From Candidatus Dactylopiibacterium sp. (GTDB taxonomy: Bacteria; Pseudomonadota; Gammaproteobacteria; Burkholderiales; Rhodocyclaceae): DNA of 45,173 bases. How positions within the stretch are numbered: position 1 is the first letter of the stretch; each line of letters opens with the position of its first letter. A program made the position numbers and the translations under genes. Under the pieces are notes generated by a model. It was given only the letters and a program-made list of their open reading frames with translations. It was not told where the DNA came from and made no database searches. The stretch lies in the NCBI GenBank assembly GCA_031119555.1, contig JAVHXQ010000018.1:1-45173 (forward strand), given 5' to 3'. This document shows positions 35,967 to 45,095 of the stretch, in pieces.

Positions 35967-36301
35967 GAATTCTTGCAATCAATAAGGGCTCAGGCTCGCA
36001 GATCCACTCCGGCTCACGGAATGCTTCGCGACCCCGGGCCCTTCTTGCGTCTGGCGTGCCAAGCCCCGGAAAAACAGGTCCAGGCCGCCGGGCCCAGGTC
36101 CGGGCAGTCTCGCGGAGCGGCGTGTCGCGCGGGCTCAAACAGCCCCTCCTGCCGGTAATGGCTTCCCCCCTCCCCGATCCGATACCTCCTCCGGCAAGGC
36201 GAATGCCACCCGGATACCGGGGCAGTCCCCCCGGACTGGTAAGATGCGCGCTTGGCTGCCGGGCCCGCGCTGGCGGTCGTCGAAGGGCATTGCGGCGTCA
36301 T
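35967..36301. other. Non-coding stretch between tRNA-Val and the mutS leader
   Basis: I see no credible gene, known RNA or clear tRNA terminator here. The open frames on both strands have no family-like sequence. One of them reads through the tRNA itself and is spurious. Confidence 0.5.
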
Positions 36302-36404
36302 CCCGTCGAAAGACGGGCGCAGGTTTCCAGCGTTTTGGGGGATTCGGCGTAACTTCGCACAACGTGACCCCCAAAAGCTACGCCAGAACCTCAACTGCGG
36401 TTGA
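36302..36404 (+). other. Predicted structured RNA element in the mutS leader
   Basis: Three complementary elements follow each other. CCCGTC-GAAA-GACGGG (36302-36317) is a perfect hairpin with a GNRA loop. TTTTGGGGG (36333-36341) pairs with CCCCCAAAA (36368-36376). Inside that loop GGCGTA (36346-36351) is complementary to TACGCC (36379-36384), which together would make an H-type pseudoknot. TCAAC-TGCG-GTTGA (36391-36404) is a further hairpin. No known riboswitch motif was recognised. Function and transcription are unproven. Confidence 0.45.
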
Positions 36405-36469
36405 TCAGATTCGCCCGCAGACACCCTATCCCCACACTGACCGCAAGCAGCAGAACACCAGGCACAGCA

Positions 36470-39076
36470 ATGGATACAGCACGAAAAATCCGGCCATCCG
36501 GGGCATTCACGGAAGAAGAGATTCTCAAGCACACCCCCATGATGCAGCAGTACCTCCGCATCAAGGTCCAGCATCCCGACATCCTGCTGTTCTATCGGAT
36601 GGGGGATTTCTACGAGCTGTTCTTCGACGACGCCGAGAAAGCCGCGCGCATTCTCGATATCACCCTGACCACGCGCGGCGCGTCGGGCGGGCAGCCCATC
36701 AAGATGGCGGGCGTGCCGCATCATGCGCTCGAACCCTACCTCGCCAAGCTCGTGAAGATGGGCGAGTCCGCCGTGATCGCCGAGCAGGTGGGCGAGCCTG
36801 GCGCCACCAAGGGGCCGATGGAGCGGGCCGTCTCGCGCATCGTGACGCCCGGGACGCTGACCGATGCCGCACTCCTCGACGACCGTGCCGATGCGCCGCT
36901 GCTGGCCGTGCAGTTGCACCGCGGCGTGCTTGGCCTCGTCTGGCTCAATCTGGCCAACGGCGATTTCCGCCTCGTCGAGGCCGCGCCCGAGAATCTCGTC
37001 GCCCATCTCGAGCGCCTGCGCCCGGCCGAGGCGCTGATCCCCGAATCCCTCAAGCTGCCGGCGCTGGATGCCCGTGTGCCGGCGGTGCGCCGCCTGGCCG
37101 ACTGGCAGTTCGACGCCGCCACCGCACGGGAGCTGCTGACCGCGCATTTCGGCACCCGCGACCTCGCCGGCTTCGGCGCCGAGGGCATGGACGTGGCGCT
37201 GGCGGCCGCCGCCGCGCTGTTCGAGTTCGCGCGCAGCACGCAACGCCAGACGCTGGCCCACATCACGACCTTGCGCGTGGAGCGCGAAGGCGACTTCCTG
37301 CGCATGGACGCGCAGACGCGGCGCAATCTGGAGATTTCCGAAACGCTGCGCGGGGAGCCCGCGCCCACCTTGCTCTCGCTGCTGGACCTGACCCAGACCA
37401 GCCTGGGCTCCCGCTGGCTGCGCCACGCCCTGCACCACCCGCTCGCGAGCCGTGCGGCCTGCCGCGACCGGCACGCGGTGGTGGGAACCCTGCTGGGCGA
37501 CACCGGCGATGGTCCGTTGCGCGCCGTGGCGGCTGCGCTGCGTCCCATCGCGGACATCGAACGCATCGCCACGCGCATCGCGCTCGCGAGCGTCCGCCCG
37601 CGCGAACTCGCCGCGCTGCGCGAAAGCCTCGGCGCGCTGCAGCCCTTGCGCGAGACGCTGCCGCCCGCCGGGCCGGCCCTGCTCGAGCAGATCCGGGCCG
37701 ATCTCGCCACGCCCGTCGACACGCTGGCGCGCCTGCGCGCCGCGATCGCGCCCGAGCCCGCCACCCAGGTGCGCGATGGCGGCGTGATCGCGCCGGGCTT
37801 CGATGCCGAGCTGGACGAGCTGCGCGACATCCAGAACAACTGCGGCGAATTCCTCGTGGTGCTCGAAACCCGCGAGCGCGAGCGCACCGGCATTCCCACG
37901 CTCAAGGTCGAGTTCAACCGCGTGCATGGCTTCTACATCGAAGTCACGCATGCCAACACCGAGCGCGTGCCCGACGACTACCGCCGGCGCCAGACGATGA
38001 AGAACGCGGAGCGCTACATCACGCCCGAACTCAAGGCTTTCGAGGACAAGGCGCTCTCCGCGCAGGACCGTTCGCTCGCGCGGGAGAAGATGCTCTTCGA
38101 GGCGCTCGTGGCCGAACTCGGCGCCACGGTGCCCACGCTGCAGCGCATCGCCCACGCGGTGGCACTGCTCGATGGCCTGAACGCCTTTGCCGACGCCGCC
38201 GCGCGCTTCGATTACCGCGCCCCGGAACTGTCCGACGAGCCCGGCATCTCAATCACGGGCGGGCGCCACCCGGTCGTGGAGCGCCAGGTCGACGCCTTCA
38301 TCAGCAATGACACGCAGCTGGGCCCCACGCGCCGCATGCTGCTCGTCACCGGCCCGAACATGGGCGGTAAGTCCACCTACATGCGGCAGGTGGCCCTCAT
38401 CGTCCTGCTCGCCCACTGCGGCGCCTTCGTGCCGGCCACGCACTGCCGCATCGGCCCGGTCGATGCGATCTTCACGCGCATCGGCGCTTCGGACGATCTC
38501 GCTTCGGGCCGTTCGACCTTCATGGTCGAGATGACCGAAGCCGCCGCCATCCTCAACGGGGCCACCGAGCACAGCCTGGTGCTGATGGACGAGATCGGGC
38601 GCGGCACGTCCACGTTCGACGGCATGGCGCTCGCGTACTCCATCGCCCGGCACCTGCTCGACCGCAACCGCAGCCATGCGCTGTTCTCGACGCACTATTT
38701 CGAGCTCACGCGCCTGGGCCAGGAATACCCCGAATGCGCGAACGTGCATCTGGGCGCGGTGGAACACGGGCACAGCATCGTGTTCCTGCATGCGGTGCAG
38801 GAAGGCCCTGCCTCGCAGAGTTACGGGATCGAAGTGGCCGCGCTCGCGGGCATTCCGCCCGCCGTCGTGCGCGACGCCAAGCGCCGTCTGCGCGCGCTCG
38901 AAAACCGCGAGATCGCGAACGGGCCGCAGGACGATCTCTTCGCCTCGCTGCCCGAGGCGGAGCCCGCCCAGGTCAGCCATCCGGCGTTGAGTGCGCTTGC
39001 CGGGCTGGACCCGGACAGCCTCACGCCACGCGAGGCGATGGAAGCGCTCTACGGGCTGCGCCGCCTGCTCGACTGA
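36470..39076 (+). CDS. mutS: DNA mismatch repair protein MutS
   Basis: MutS recognises mismatches and small loops and starts repair with MutL. The 868-residue protein has the N-terminal mismatch-binding domain with [13 protein letters not shown] (Phe-x-Glu clamp) near residue 45, the connector and lever domains, Walker [14 protein letters not shown] near residue 628, the ABC signature STFMVEMTE, and Walker [17 protein letters not shown]. The start is uncertain: ATG 36470 has only a weak AGG upstream, and the frame is open to 36401. The upstream 100 bases may fold into a structured leader. Confidence 0.96.
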   Translation: MDTARKIRPSGAFTEEEILKHTPMMQQYLRIKVQHPDILLFYRMGDFYELFFDDAEKAARILDITLTTRGASGGQPIKMAGVPHHALEPYLAKLVKMGESAVIAEQVGEPGATKGPMERAVSRIVTPGTLTDAALLDDRADAPLLAVQLHRGVLGLVWLNLANGDFRLVEAAPENLVAHLERLRPAEALIPESLKLPALDARVPAVRRLADWQFDAATARELLTAHFGTRDLAGFGAEGMDVALAAAAALFEFARSTQRQTLAHITTLRVEREGDFLRMDAQTRRNLEISETLRGEPAPTLLSLLDLTQTSLGSRWLRHALHHPLASRAACRDRHAVVGTLLGDTGDGPLRAVAAALRPIADIERIATRIALASVRPRELAALRESLGALQPLRETLPPAGPALLEQIRADLATPVDTLARLRAAIAPEPATQVRDGGVIAPGFDAELDELRDIQNNCGEFLVVLETRERERTGIPTLKVEFNRVHGFYIEVTHANTERVPDDYRRRQTMKNAERYITPELKAFEDKALSAQDRSLAREKMLFEALVAELGATVPTLQRIAHAVALLDGLNAFADAAARFDYRAPELSDEPGISITGGRHPVVERQVDAFISNDTQLGPTRRMLLVTGPNMGGKSTYMRQVALIVLLAHCGAFVPATHCRIGPVDAIFTRIGASDDLASGRSTFMVEMTEAAAILNGATEHSLVLMDEIGRGTSTFDGMALAYSIARHLLDRNRSHALFSTHYFELTRLGQEYPECANVHLGAVEHGHSIVFLHAVQEGPASQSYGIEVAALAGIPPAVVRDAKRRLRALENREIANGPQDDLFASLPEAEPAQVSHPALSALAGLDPDSLTPREAMEALYGLRRLLD

Positions 39077-39224
39077 GCGCGGCAGCGCGCAGCCGTGCCT
39101 GGCCTGCCCGGCCTGCGCCGCGCCCTTTACTCACTTCGCCGGCGATGACAGCAACGCGCGCCGCATCCCCGGCGTGGCGCGAGAGTCTGCGCCGCGGGCT
39201 TCCCCGCGACGCGCGCGCAGACGC

Positions 39225-39257
39225 AGAAAAGCCGCCCGGCCCTCGCGGGCGGACGGC
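39225..39257 (-). terminator. Probable terminator of the first pectinesterase-like gene
   Basis: On the minus strand CCGCCCG pairs with CGGGCGG around a 7-base loop and is followed by CTTTTC. It lies about 60 bp beyond the stop of the pectinesterase-like gene. An alternative pairing AAGCCG/CGGCTT competes. On the plus strand only TTC follows, so it is weaker for mutS. Confidence 0.65.
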
Positions 39258-39315
39258 TTCATGACGCAAGCTCCGGTGCGCGCTTGCGGCCTGCCCCAGG
39301 GCAGGCCGTGGCGGA

Positions 39316-41754
39316 TCAGGGCTTGGGGTTCCAGCCGATGGCCGAGAACACGGCCTCGCGCGTGGCGTAGGGAGCGGCCTCCGCCGCGCTCAGGCCATGC
39401 GCGGCACTCACGCGCGCGCCCACGTTGAGCGGCGCGCCGGTCAGCGTGTGGCTCGCGTACTCGCGCCAGCCCGCCTTCGCGGTCGCGCTGGCGGGGTTCG
39501 CCACCGGGCTGGTGTGCCAGCCGGCCGGCGCGATGTGCGCATCCATGCGGCAATTCACATACACCACGTTGTCGAAGTAGCGCGGGCTGCCGGCGCTACG
39601 CGCGAGCACCGTGTTGCCGTCGGGCACGCCGGCTTCGCGGGTGAGGCGGCTGTTCAGGAAGACGTAGCCCTTGTCGGCCGCGTCATTCACGCGCGCCTGC
39701 ACGAGATAGCCCCCCTTGGTCGCGTCCGTGGAATCGACGACGGTGCGGATTTCGCTGTTCTCGAACAGCGCGGCGCGCGAAGACCCCCAGATGAAATCCA
39801 CGTCGCCCGCCACCAGCGTGTCGTAGAACCAGCTGTAGCCATTGAGCTGCAGCGTGTCCTGACGGCTGATGAAGTTCGCATGCCTGGCCACGAGCCGCTC
39901 GTTGTTGTCGGCGGCGAAGTAGATCGTCTCGGCCTGGCCGTTGACGCCCGTCTTCTTGAGATGCGTGTTGCGCAGCGTGAGGCGGTCGAGGGTGAGCAGG
40001 TCGGCGTTAGCCACCGCGAACACCGCGCGCCCGCCGCCGGAGCGCGCGTCGGCACGTGCCACCCCGGTCGACAGACCGGTATTCAGCGACTCGTAGTTGT
40101 TGAACTGGATCACCGTGCCCTCGCGGCTCTCGCCGCGGATCGTGACCTGGTTCTTGCCCCGCAGGAAAAGGATCTCCTCGTAGGTGCCGTTCTTCACGTT
40201 GATCGTCACCGGCACGTCGCGACCCAGCTTCATGGCATGCGCCAGCGCGCCCTGCACGCTGCGGAAGTCGGCCTTGTCACCGTCGTCGTCCACGCTCAGC
40301 GTGGTGAGCGTCCTGGCCGGCGCGGCGCGCGTGGTGAAATGCCAGCCCGCGGCCTTGCCCAGCCCCGCGAACGGCTTGCCGGCCAGCGTGACCGGCTTGA
40401 GCAGGTTGTCGGAGACCGCCACGTAGTAGGCGGTGCCGTATTCGAGCTTGCCATGGTGCGGACGGATCACCAGACGGTCGCCCGCCACGCGCAGCAGCGG
40501 CATGTTCACGCCACGGTAGTAGGCATCGGCGGAAGGTCCGAAAGTGTTGCTTTCGCCCACCGGCCGGATCACATCGACGAGCGCGTTGTCGGCAGCGCGG
40601 AAGATGCGCACCGAGCCGACCTCGTTGAGCACGGGCGGCTTGTCGAAGGCCAGCGAAAGCTCGCCATCGGCATAGGCGGCGCGCGCGCCGGCGACGGGTT
40701 CGGTGCGGCGTTCGAGCTTGCCGTAGTGGGTCGTGGCGAGCGTGAAGGCAGGCTCGATGTTTGCCTCGATCTGCTTGGTCTTGGCGGGGTTGGAGCCGCT
40801 CGTGAAGGTGACCACCGCGGCGCCGGCGCCCACGGCGCGCAGCGTGGCGCGTTCGCCCTGCTGCACGACCGTCACCACCCGCGGATCGCTGGAGACCACG
40901 CCGTAGCGGTCGGCCGAACCATCGGCGCGCGTGGCCGCGACCTTCACTTCCAGGGCCTTGCCGCCCACTTCCTCGTTCCATTCCGGAGGCTGGTCGAGCG
41001 AGAGCATCACGGGCTTCTGGTCGGCGTCACCGACGCGCACGTCGTCGACCGCGAAGGAGCGGTTGTCGAGCCACAGCCCGATCTTGCCGGGCGCGGTGAT
41101 GCTCGCGTCGGAGAAGCTCCCCGCCAGATCGTCGTCGATGTAGAAATTCAGCGCGCTGCCCTTCATTTCGAGACGCAGCGTGTACCACTGATCGTTGAGG
41201 ATGGTGCGCGTGGAGAACTGGCGCGCGCGCAGCCACTTGCCACCATTGGCCTTGTGGAACTCCACCTTGGAGCTGGCGCCGTTCTGCACGTTGAGACAGC
41301 CGCCATACCAGTCGTTCACGCTCTGCGCGCGTCCCAGCAGGCAGATGAACTTGTTCGAGGTCTGGTTGTTGATCGGCTTGATGCGTGCCTCGACGTAGTA
41401 GTCGGCGCTCTTCCTGGCCGTCACGGGCGCGAAGGCGGCGTCCTTGACCAGCGCGACCACGCCCTTGCTCTTGCCCGCGTCATACTGGAGGAAGCGGTTC
41501 GTGCCCTCCTGCCTGACTTCGATCTTGCCGTCGGCGGTGCCGATCGTGGGCCCGGCGCCGCCGGGCTGCAGATCCCACAGCGCGGTGCCTTGCTCGAAGC
41601 CGTCGCAGAACCACACGCCGGGGGCGCACTGCATCGCCGGCAGCGCGGGCGCGCCGGTGGCGACGGGCGCCGTCTGCTTCACGCCTGCGCACGCAGCCAA
41701 TACCCCCACGGCCAGCGCCGAAAGTACCCGCAGGGAAGCCTTCCTCTGCATCAT
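39316..41754 (-). CDS. Pectinesterase-like (CE8) multidomain lipoprotein, copy 1
   Basis: This 812-residue secreted protein should remove methyl esters from pectin. It starts with a lipoprotein signal (LAVGVLAAC). Residues about 45-250 resemble a laminin-G/concanavalin-like fold (CDGFEQGTALWDLQPGG; ADYYVEARIKP). Then come an Ig-like segment (about 255-335) and a second Ig/SwmB-like one (about 340-490; VRIFRAADNALVD). The CE8 beta-helix starts near 500 at FRSVQGALAHAM. Catalytic motifs are QAETIYF (about 607), QDTLQ (about 629) and DFIWG (about 651; family form DFIFG). AGGAGAC precedes the start. It is a paralogue of the next gene, with a shared operator 30 bp upstream. Confidence 0.9.
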   Translation of the reverse strand: MMQRKASLRVLSALAVGVLAACAGVKQTAPVATGAPALPAMQCAPGVWFCDGFEQGTALWDLQPGGAGPTIGTADGKIEVRQEGTNRFLQYDAGKSKGVVALVKDAAFAPVTARKSADYYVEARIKPINNQTSNKFICLLGRAQSVNDWYGGCLNVQNGASSKVEFHKANGGKWLRARQFSTRTILNDQWYTLRLEMKGSALNFYIDDDLAGSFSDASITAPGKIGLWLDNRSFAVDDVRVGDADQKPVMLSLDQPPEWNEEVGGKALEVKVAATRADGSADRYGVVSSDPRVVTVVQQGERATLRAVGAGAAVVTFTSGSNPAKTKQIEANIEPAFTLATTHYGKLERRTEPVAGARAAYADGELSLAFDKPPVLNEVGSVRIFRAADNALVDVIRPVGESNTFGPSADAYYRGVNMPLLRVAGDRLVIRPHHGKLEYGTAYYVAVSDNLLKPVTLAGKPFAGLGKAAGWHFTTRAAPARTLTTLSVDDDGDKADFRSVQGALAHAMKLGRDVPVTINVKNGTYEEILFLRGKNQVTIRGESREGTVIQFNNYESLNTGLSTGVARADARSGGGRAVFAVANADLLTLDRLTLRNTHLKKTGVNGQAETIYFAADNNERLVARHANFISRQDTLQLNGYSWFYDTLVAGDVDFIWGSSRAALFENSEIRTVVDSTDATKGGYLVQARVNDAADKGYVFLNSRLTREAGVPDGNTVLARSAGSPRYFDNVVYVNCRMDAHIAPAGWHTSPVANPASATAKAGWREYASHTLTGAPLNVGARVSAAHGLSAAEAAPYATREAVFSAIGWNPKP

Positions 41755-41783
41755 CTTGCTGTCTCCTCATCAGTCCGGGCACG

Positions 41784-41799
41784 CATGTGACCGGTATCG
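41784..41799 (-). promoter_or_regulatory. Putative operator upstream of pectinesterase-like copy 1
   Basis: The plus strand reads CATGTGACCGGTATCG. Its first 15 bases are identical to a site before the paralogous gene. The core TGTGACCGGTATCR is a partial palindrome centred on CCGG, like LacI-type operators. It lies 30 bp before the start codon. Confidence 0.6.
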
Positions 41800-41870
41800 G
41801 GCCGTAGCCTAGCATCGCGACGACGCAGGCAGCGCGGGCTGTTGCGCGCACTCGACACTACGTCGGCATG

Positions 41871-41904
41871 AAAACAGCGCGGGGCGGCCTGGGCCGCCCC
41901 GCGC
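41871..41904 (-). terminator. Intrinsic terminator of pectinesterase-like copy 2
   Basis: On the minus strand GCGCGGGGCGGCC and GGCCGCCCCGCGC form a perfect 13-bp stem with a minimal loop, followed by TGTTTTC. It starts about 19 bp beyond the stop. The very strong stem should separate the two paralogous genes into independent transcripts. Confidence 0.85.
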
Positions 41905-41922
41905 ATGCACCTTCTCAGGCGA

Positions 41923-44496
41923 TCAGGGTTGCGGGTTCCAGCCCGCGCCGCTGCCGTAAGCCGAGAAGACCTTGGCGCGCGTGGTGAACTCCGCCGACTC
42001 GGCGCTCGTCAGCGCATAGCCGCCCAGCCGCTTGCCCAGATCCAGCACCGCGCCCGCCGGACTCACGGAGTTGAACTCGCGCCAGCCGCTGGCGGCCGTG
42101 GAGACTTCCGGATTCGACTTCGGCTGGTTCTCCAGGCCATAGGCCCAGCCCACCTCGGCAATGTGCGCGCCCATCGTGGTGTTGATGAAGGCGATGTTGT
42201 CGAAGTAGGTGCTGCTGCCTCCCGAACGCGCGAGGTAAGTCTTGGTGGGCGCTGGCGCGCCACCCGGGCCACGCCCGCTGGTGAGCTTGCTGTTGAGGAA
42301 CACGAAGCCCTTGTCGCTGGCCGAAACCGTGCGGGCCTGCAGCACGTAACCCACGCTGGAGCACATGGTGTCGCCCACCGAGCGGATCTCGCTGTTCTCG
42401 AAGAGCGCCACGCGGTTGTTGCCCCAGATGAAGTCCACGTTGCCCGACACCAGCGTGTTGTAGAACCAGCTGTAGCCCTTGATCTGCAGCGTGTCCTGCT
42501 CGCTGTGGAAGTCCGCGTTCTTCGCCACCAGGCGGCCTTCGCTGTTGAAGTAGATCGTCTCGGCCTGGCTGGAAGCCGCCGAGCGCAGCCAGGTGTTCTT
42601 CAGCGTGAGCGTGTCGAGCGTGAGCATGTCGACGCTCTCGATCAGGAACACCGCGCGCCCGCCACCCGACGTCGGCGTGCCCGTCGCGCTGCCGCCGCCA
42701 CCCGAGTTGAGCGCTTCGGCGTTGCGGTACTGGATCACCGTGCCGGTGCGGCTCTCACCGCGGATCGTGATGTTGTTCTTGCCCCGCAGGAACAGCAGCT
42801 CGTTGTAGGTCCCGTTCTTCACGTTGATGGTCGCGCCGGCGTCGGTCGCCACGTTCTTCATCACGTAATTGAGCGCGCCCTGCACCGAACGGAAGTCCGC
42901 CGTGGTGCCATCGTCATCGACCGTCAGCGTCGACAGGTTGCCTGCCGGCGCGGCACGCGTCGTGAATTGCCAGCCCGCCGCCTTGCCCAGCCCGTCGAAG
43001 GTCTTGCCCGCGAGCTTGCCCGACACGGCGTCGCGCGCGATCGCCACGTAGTAACCCGTGCCGTACGCCAGCTTGCCGTCATGCGGCGCGATCACCAGCT
43101 TGCGACCTTCCACCCACGCGCCGACGCGGCTCACGCCCCGCGCGTTGCCACCCGCGGCGGCACCGATGGCATCGACGTCGCCATTGATCTTGATGGTGTC
43201 GACGAGCGTGTCGTCCGCGCTCTTGAAGATGCGGATGGAGCCATTGCTGCCCAGCGTGGGGGCCGCATCGAACGCCAGCGACAGCACGCCATCGGCATAC
43301 GCGGCGGCCTCGCCCGCCTTCGGCGTCGCCACCGACGACAGATCGTAGGTGGTGGCCGACTGCTGGAACGACTCCCCGATCGTGGCCTTGATGACCCGCG
43401 TCACGCTCGCGTCCGACCCGCTCTTGAACGTGATCTCCGTCGTGCCCTCGGCCAGCGGCGTGATCGTCACCGACTGGCCGATCAGGGTCGCGCTCGCCAC
43501 GGCCGGATTGCTGGAAGTCACCGTGAAGGTGTCGGCCGTCGTACCGTCGTTCTGCTTCGCCGTCACCGACACGACGTAGGCGGCATCCCCCGCCTCGGCC
43601 ACATAGGTCAGGCTGGAAGGAGAAAGCGTGAGTTCCACGGGCTTGACCGTGGGGTCTCCGACGCGGATGTCATCGATGAGGAAGGACTTGTTGGCCGTGT
43701 AAAGACCGATCTTGCCGGCCGCCGGCGCCGTGTAGCTGGTGCTGCCGATCCGCTCGCCATCCAGATAAAGGGTCTGCGTGCTGCCGATCACCTCGTAGCG
43801 CACGGTGTACCACTGACCATCGTTCTGGCCCTGGGTGCCCATGATGATCGGGCGCCTCATCTGCACCGCGCGCGTCGGCGAGGTGCTGTTGTTGAAGATG
43901 CCGGCCTCGGCCTGCGTGCTGGCCGAGGTCGACTGCACGTTGAGCCCGCCCAGCAGCGCGTTGGAGGCATCCTGGTAATGCGCCAGCAGGAACAGGTGCT
44001 TGCTCCCCGTCGTGCCGTTGATCTGCGGCTTGATACGCGCCTCGACGTAATAGTCGGCGCGATTGACGCCAGCCCACTCGCTGTCCTTGAGCAGGGCGAT
44101 CACCCCGCCCGCCGTGCCGGCGGTGTACTGGAGCACCTTGTTGCCATGCGAACCCGGCTCATCCAGCACCGCGAATGCGCCACCGGTACCGGGCGTCAGA
44201 TCCCATTTGTCCGCGGTGCCGGACTGGAAGTTGTCGCAGAACCACGCATCGGGCGGGCACGCGAGCGGCTCGACGGGCGTCGTGGCCACCGGGGAAACGC
44301 TGCTGGAGGAAGAAGCCGCGGCCGGCGGCACGCAGACTTCGGCCTCGGGCGCGGTACTGGAACTCGAACCGCCGGCGCCGGCGCCGCCGTCCACCGGAGT
44401 GTCGTCGTGGCTGCTGCCCCCGCCCCCGCAGGCGGCCATCAGGCCGCTTGCGACGAGCAGGGTGACAAGCAGCGTCTGTCTGAACGCTGTGTGCAT
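41923..44496 (-). CDS. Pectinesterase-like (CE8) multidomain lipoprotein, copy 2
   Basis: This protein of about 858 residues has the same plan as its neighbour. The lipoprotein signal is ASGLMAAC, then a Gly/Ser-rich tether (GGGGSS, then GGAGAGGSSSS) that would let the enzyme reach out from the membrane. A laminin-G-like domain (about 75-280) follows, with two Ig-like parts: VSVTAKQNDGTTADTFTVTS and then IRIFKSADDTLVDTIK. The CE8 beta-helix starts near residue 540. Catalytic motifs QAETIYF (about 642), QDTLQ (about 664) and DFIWG (about 686) are all present. The start at 44496 follows AGGAGAC; an in-frame ATG 19 codons upstream lies in the operator. Confidence 0.9.
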   Translation of the reverse strand: MHTAFRQTLLVTLLVASGLMAACGGGGSSHDDTPVDGGAGAGGSSSSTAPEAEVCVPPAAASSSSSVSPVATTPVEPLACPPDAWFCDNFQSGTADKWDLTPGTGGAFAVLDEPGSHGNKVLQYTAGTAGGVIALLKDSEWAGVNRADYYVEARIKPQINGTTGSKHLFLLAHYQDASNALLGGLNVQSTSASTQAEAGIFNNSTSPTRAVQMRRPIIMGTQGQNDGQWYTVRYEVIGSTQTLYLDGERIGSTSYTAPAAGKIGLYTANKSFLIDDIRVGDPTVKPVELTLSPSSLTYVAEAGDAAYVVSVTAKQNDGTTADTFTVTSSNPAVASATLIGQSVTITPLAEGTTEITFKSGSDASVTRVIKATIGESFQQSATTYDLSSVATPKAGEAAAYADGVLSLAFDAAPTLGSNGSIRIFKSADDTLVDTIKINGDVDAIGAAAGGNARGVSRVGAWVEGRKLVIAPHDGKLAYGTGYYVAIARDAVSGKLAGKTFDGLGKAAGWQFTTRAAPAGNLSTLTVDDDGTTADFRSVQGALNYVMKNVATDAGATINVKNGTYNELLFLRGKNNITIRGESRTGTVIQYRNAEALNSGGGGSATGTPTSGGGRAVFLIESVDMLTLDTLTLKNTWLRSAASSQAETIYFNSEGRLVAKNADFHSEQDTLQIKGYSWFYNTLVSGNVDFIWGNNRVALFENSEIRSVGDTMCSSVGYVLQARTVSASDKGFVFLNSKLTSGRGPGGAPAPTKTYLARSGGSSTYFDNIAFINTTMGAHIAEVGWAYGLENQPKSNPEVSTAASGWREFNSVSPAGAVLDLGKRLGGYALTSAESAEFTTRAKVFSAYGSGAGWNPQP

Positions 44497-44552
44497 GTTT
44501 TGTCTCCTGGATTCTTTTGTATGTGTTGTGCCACGACGTGAGATGCCGCTCA

Positions 44553-44578
44553 CATGTGACCGGTATCAACGTATCAAC
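44553..44578 (-). promoter_or_regulatory. Putative operator upstream of pectinesterase-like copy 2, with tandem half-site
   Basis: CATGTGACCGGTATC at 44553-44567 is identical to the site before copy 1. Overlapping its right end, GTATCAAC is repeated directly (44563-44570 and 44571-44578), as if a second half-site had been added. It lies 57 bp upstream of the start. Confidence 0.6.
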
Positions 44579-44597
44579 AGCCCCCACAAACTTCAAG

Positions 44598-44611
44598 TGT
44601 TACCGGAATCA
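44598..44611. promoter_or_regulatory. Third, divergent copy of the CCGG-centred operator
   Basis: TGTTACCGGAATCA matches the pectinase operator core TGTGACCGGTATCA at 12 of 14 positions and lies about 43 bp further upstream. Two sites in one promoter would allow looping or cooperative repression. It is weaker evidence than the two identical sites. Confidence 0.45.
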
Positions 44612-44724
44612 TGTGTCATTTTTGCCGAAACTCGCCCACCCTGCGCGCGCCCCCCGGCGGGCGCCACGGCACGGGGAAAGGCGCCCGGGGCCAGCGCCCG
44701 CGACCGGGGTGGAGGCAGCTGGAC

Positions 44725-44781
44725 GGGGTTGGGGGTTGGGGGTTGGGGGTTGGGGGTTGGGGGTTGGGGGTTGGGGGTTGG
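44725..44781 (+). repeat. GGGGGTT heptamer tandem array (seven perfect copies)
   Basis: One GGGGTT is followed by seven uninterrupted GGGGGTT units (44731-44779) and a partial GG. Eight successive G-runs separated by TT can form G-quadruplexes. Such heptamer arrays change copy number by slippage. It lies about 230 bp upstream of the pectinesterase-like gene, outside any credible gene. Confidence 0.95.
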
Positions 44782-44901
44782 TCGGAGCGGAAGCGTGTGG
44801 GTCGCGCCGGGGTGGCGCGCATCCGCCGACCCCGCTCAGGCGCGCAGCGCTCCTGCGCTGGCGAACGCCCTGCGGCTTCACCGCACCCGGCTGCCCGGAT
44901 T

Positions 44902-44979
44902 TTGAGCAGAAAGGATTTGTCCCGGCGCATCAGGCACTTGCCCCACCTGTCCGCCAGTCATCCACAGGCTTCTCCACGA
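44902..44979 (+). repeat. Direct repeat unit 1 (about 194-bp period)
   Basis: TTGAGCAG, seven variable bases, then 63 bases (44917-44979) recur exactly 194 bp downstream. The unit contains TCATCCACA (44958-44966), one mismatch from a DnaA box. An inverted TGTGGATGA follows at 44984-44992, just past the repeated part. Confidence 0.93.
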
Positions 44980-45095
44980 TCCGTGTGGATGACGCCCCCT
45001 TCCCGGCCGCCCGGGCTGGCCCGAAACGCTTGACTGGCAAGGCTTTCCATGCAGGAAGGGGCGTTTTCGCCCGCCACGCCGGAATCGCTCCATTC

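Noticed and set aside
35923..36138. Minus-strand peptide ending [12 protein letters not shown]
   Set aside because: It reads through tRNA-Val in reverse. This ending is a well-known spurious translation of tRNA genes.
35967..36300. 6S RNA, RNase P RNA or SRP RNA in the gap before mutS
   Set aside because: Compared by eye on both strands. The conserved cores of these RNAs are missing; only a short CGCTCCGCG match to 6S occurs, which is not enough.
36014..38155. 713-codon open frame on the minus strand
   Set aside because: It is antisense to mutS and extends into the leader. No recognisable domain.
39397..41790. 797-codon open frame on the plus strand
   Set aside because: It is antisense to pectinesterase-like copy 1 and has the same artefactual composition.
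41905..44541. 878-codon open frame on the plus strand
   Set aside because: It lies antisense to pectinesterase-like copy 2. The composition (Arg/Ala/His-rich) and lack of motifs mark it as a high-GC artefact.
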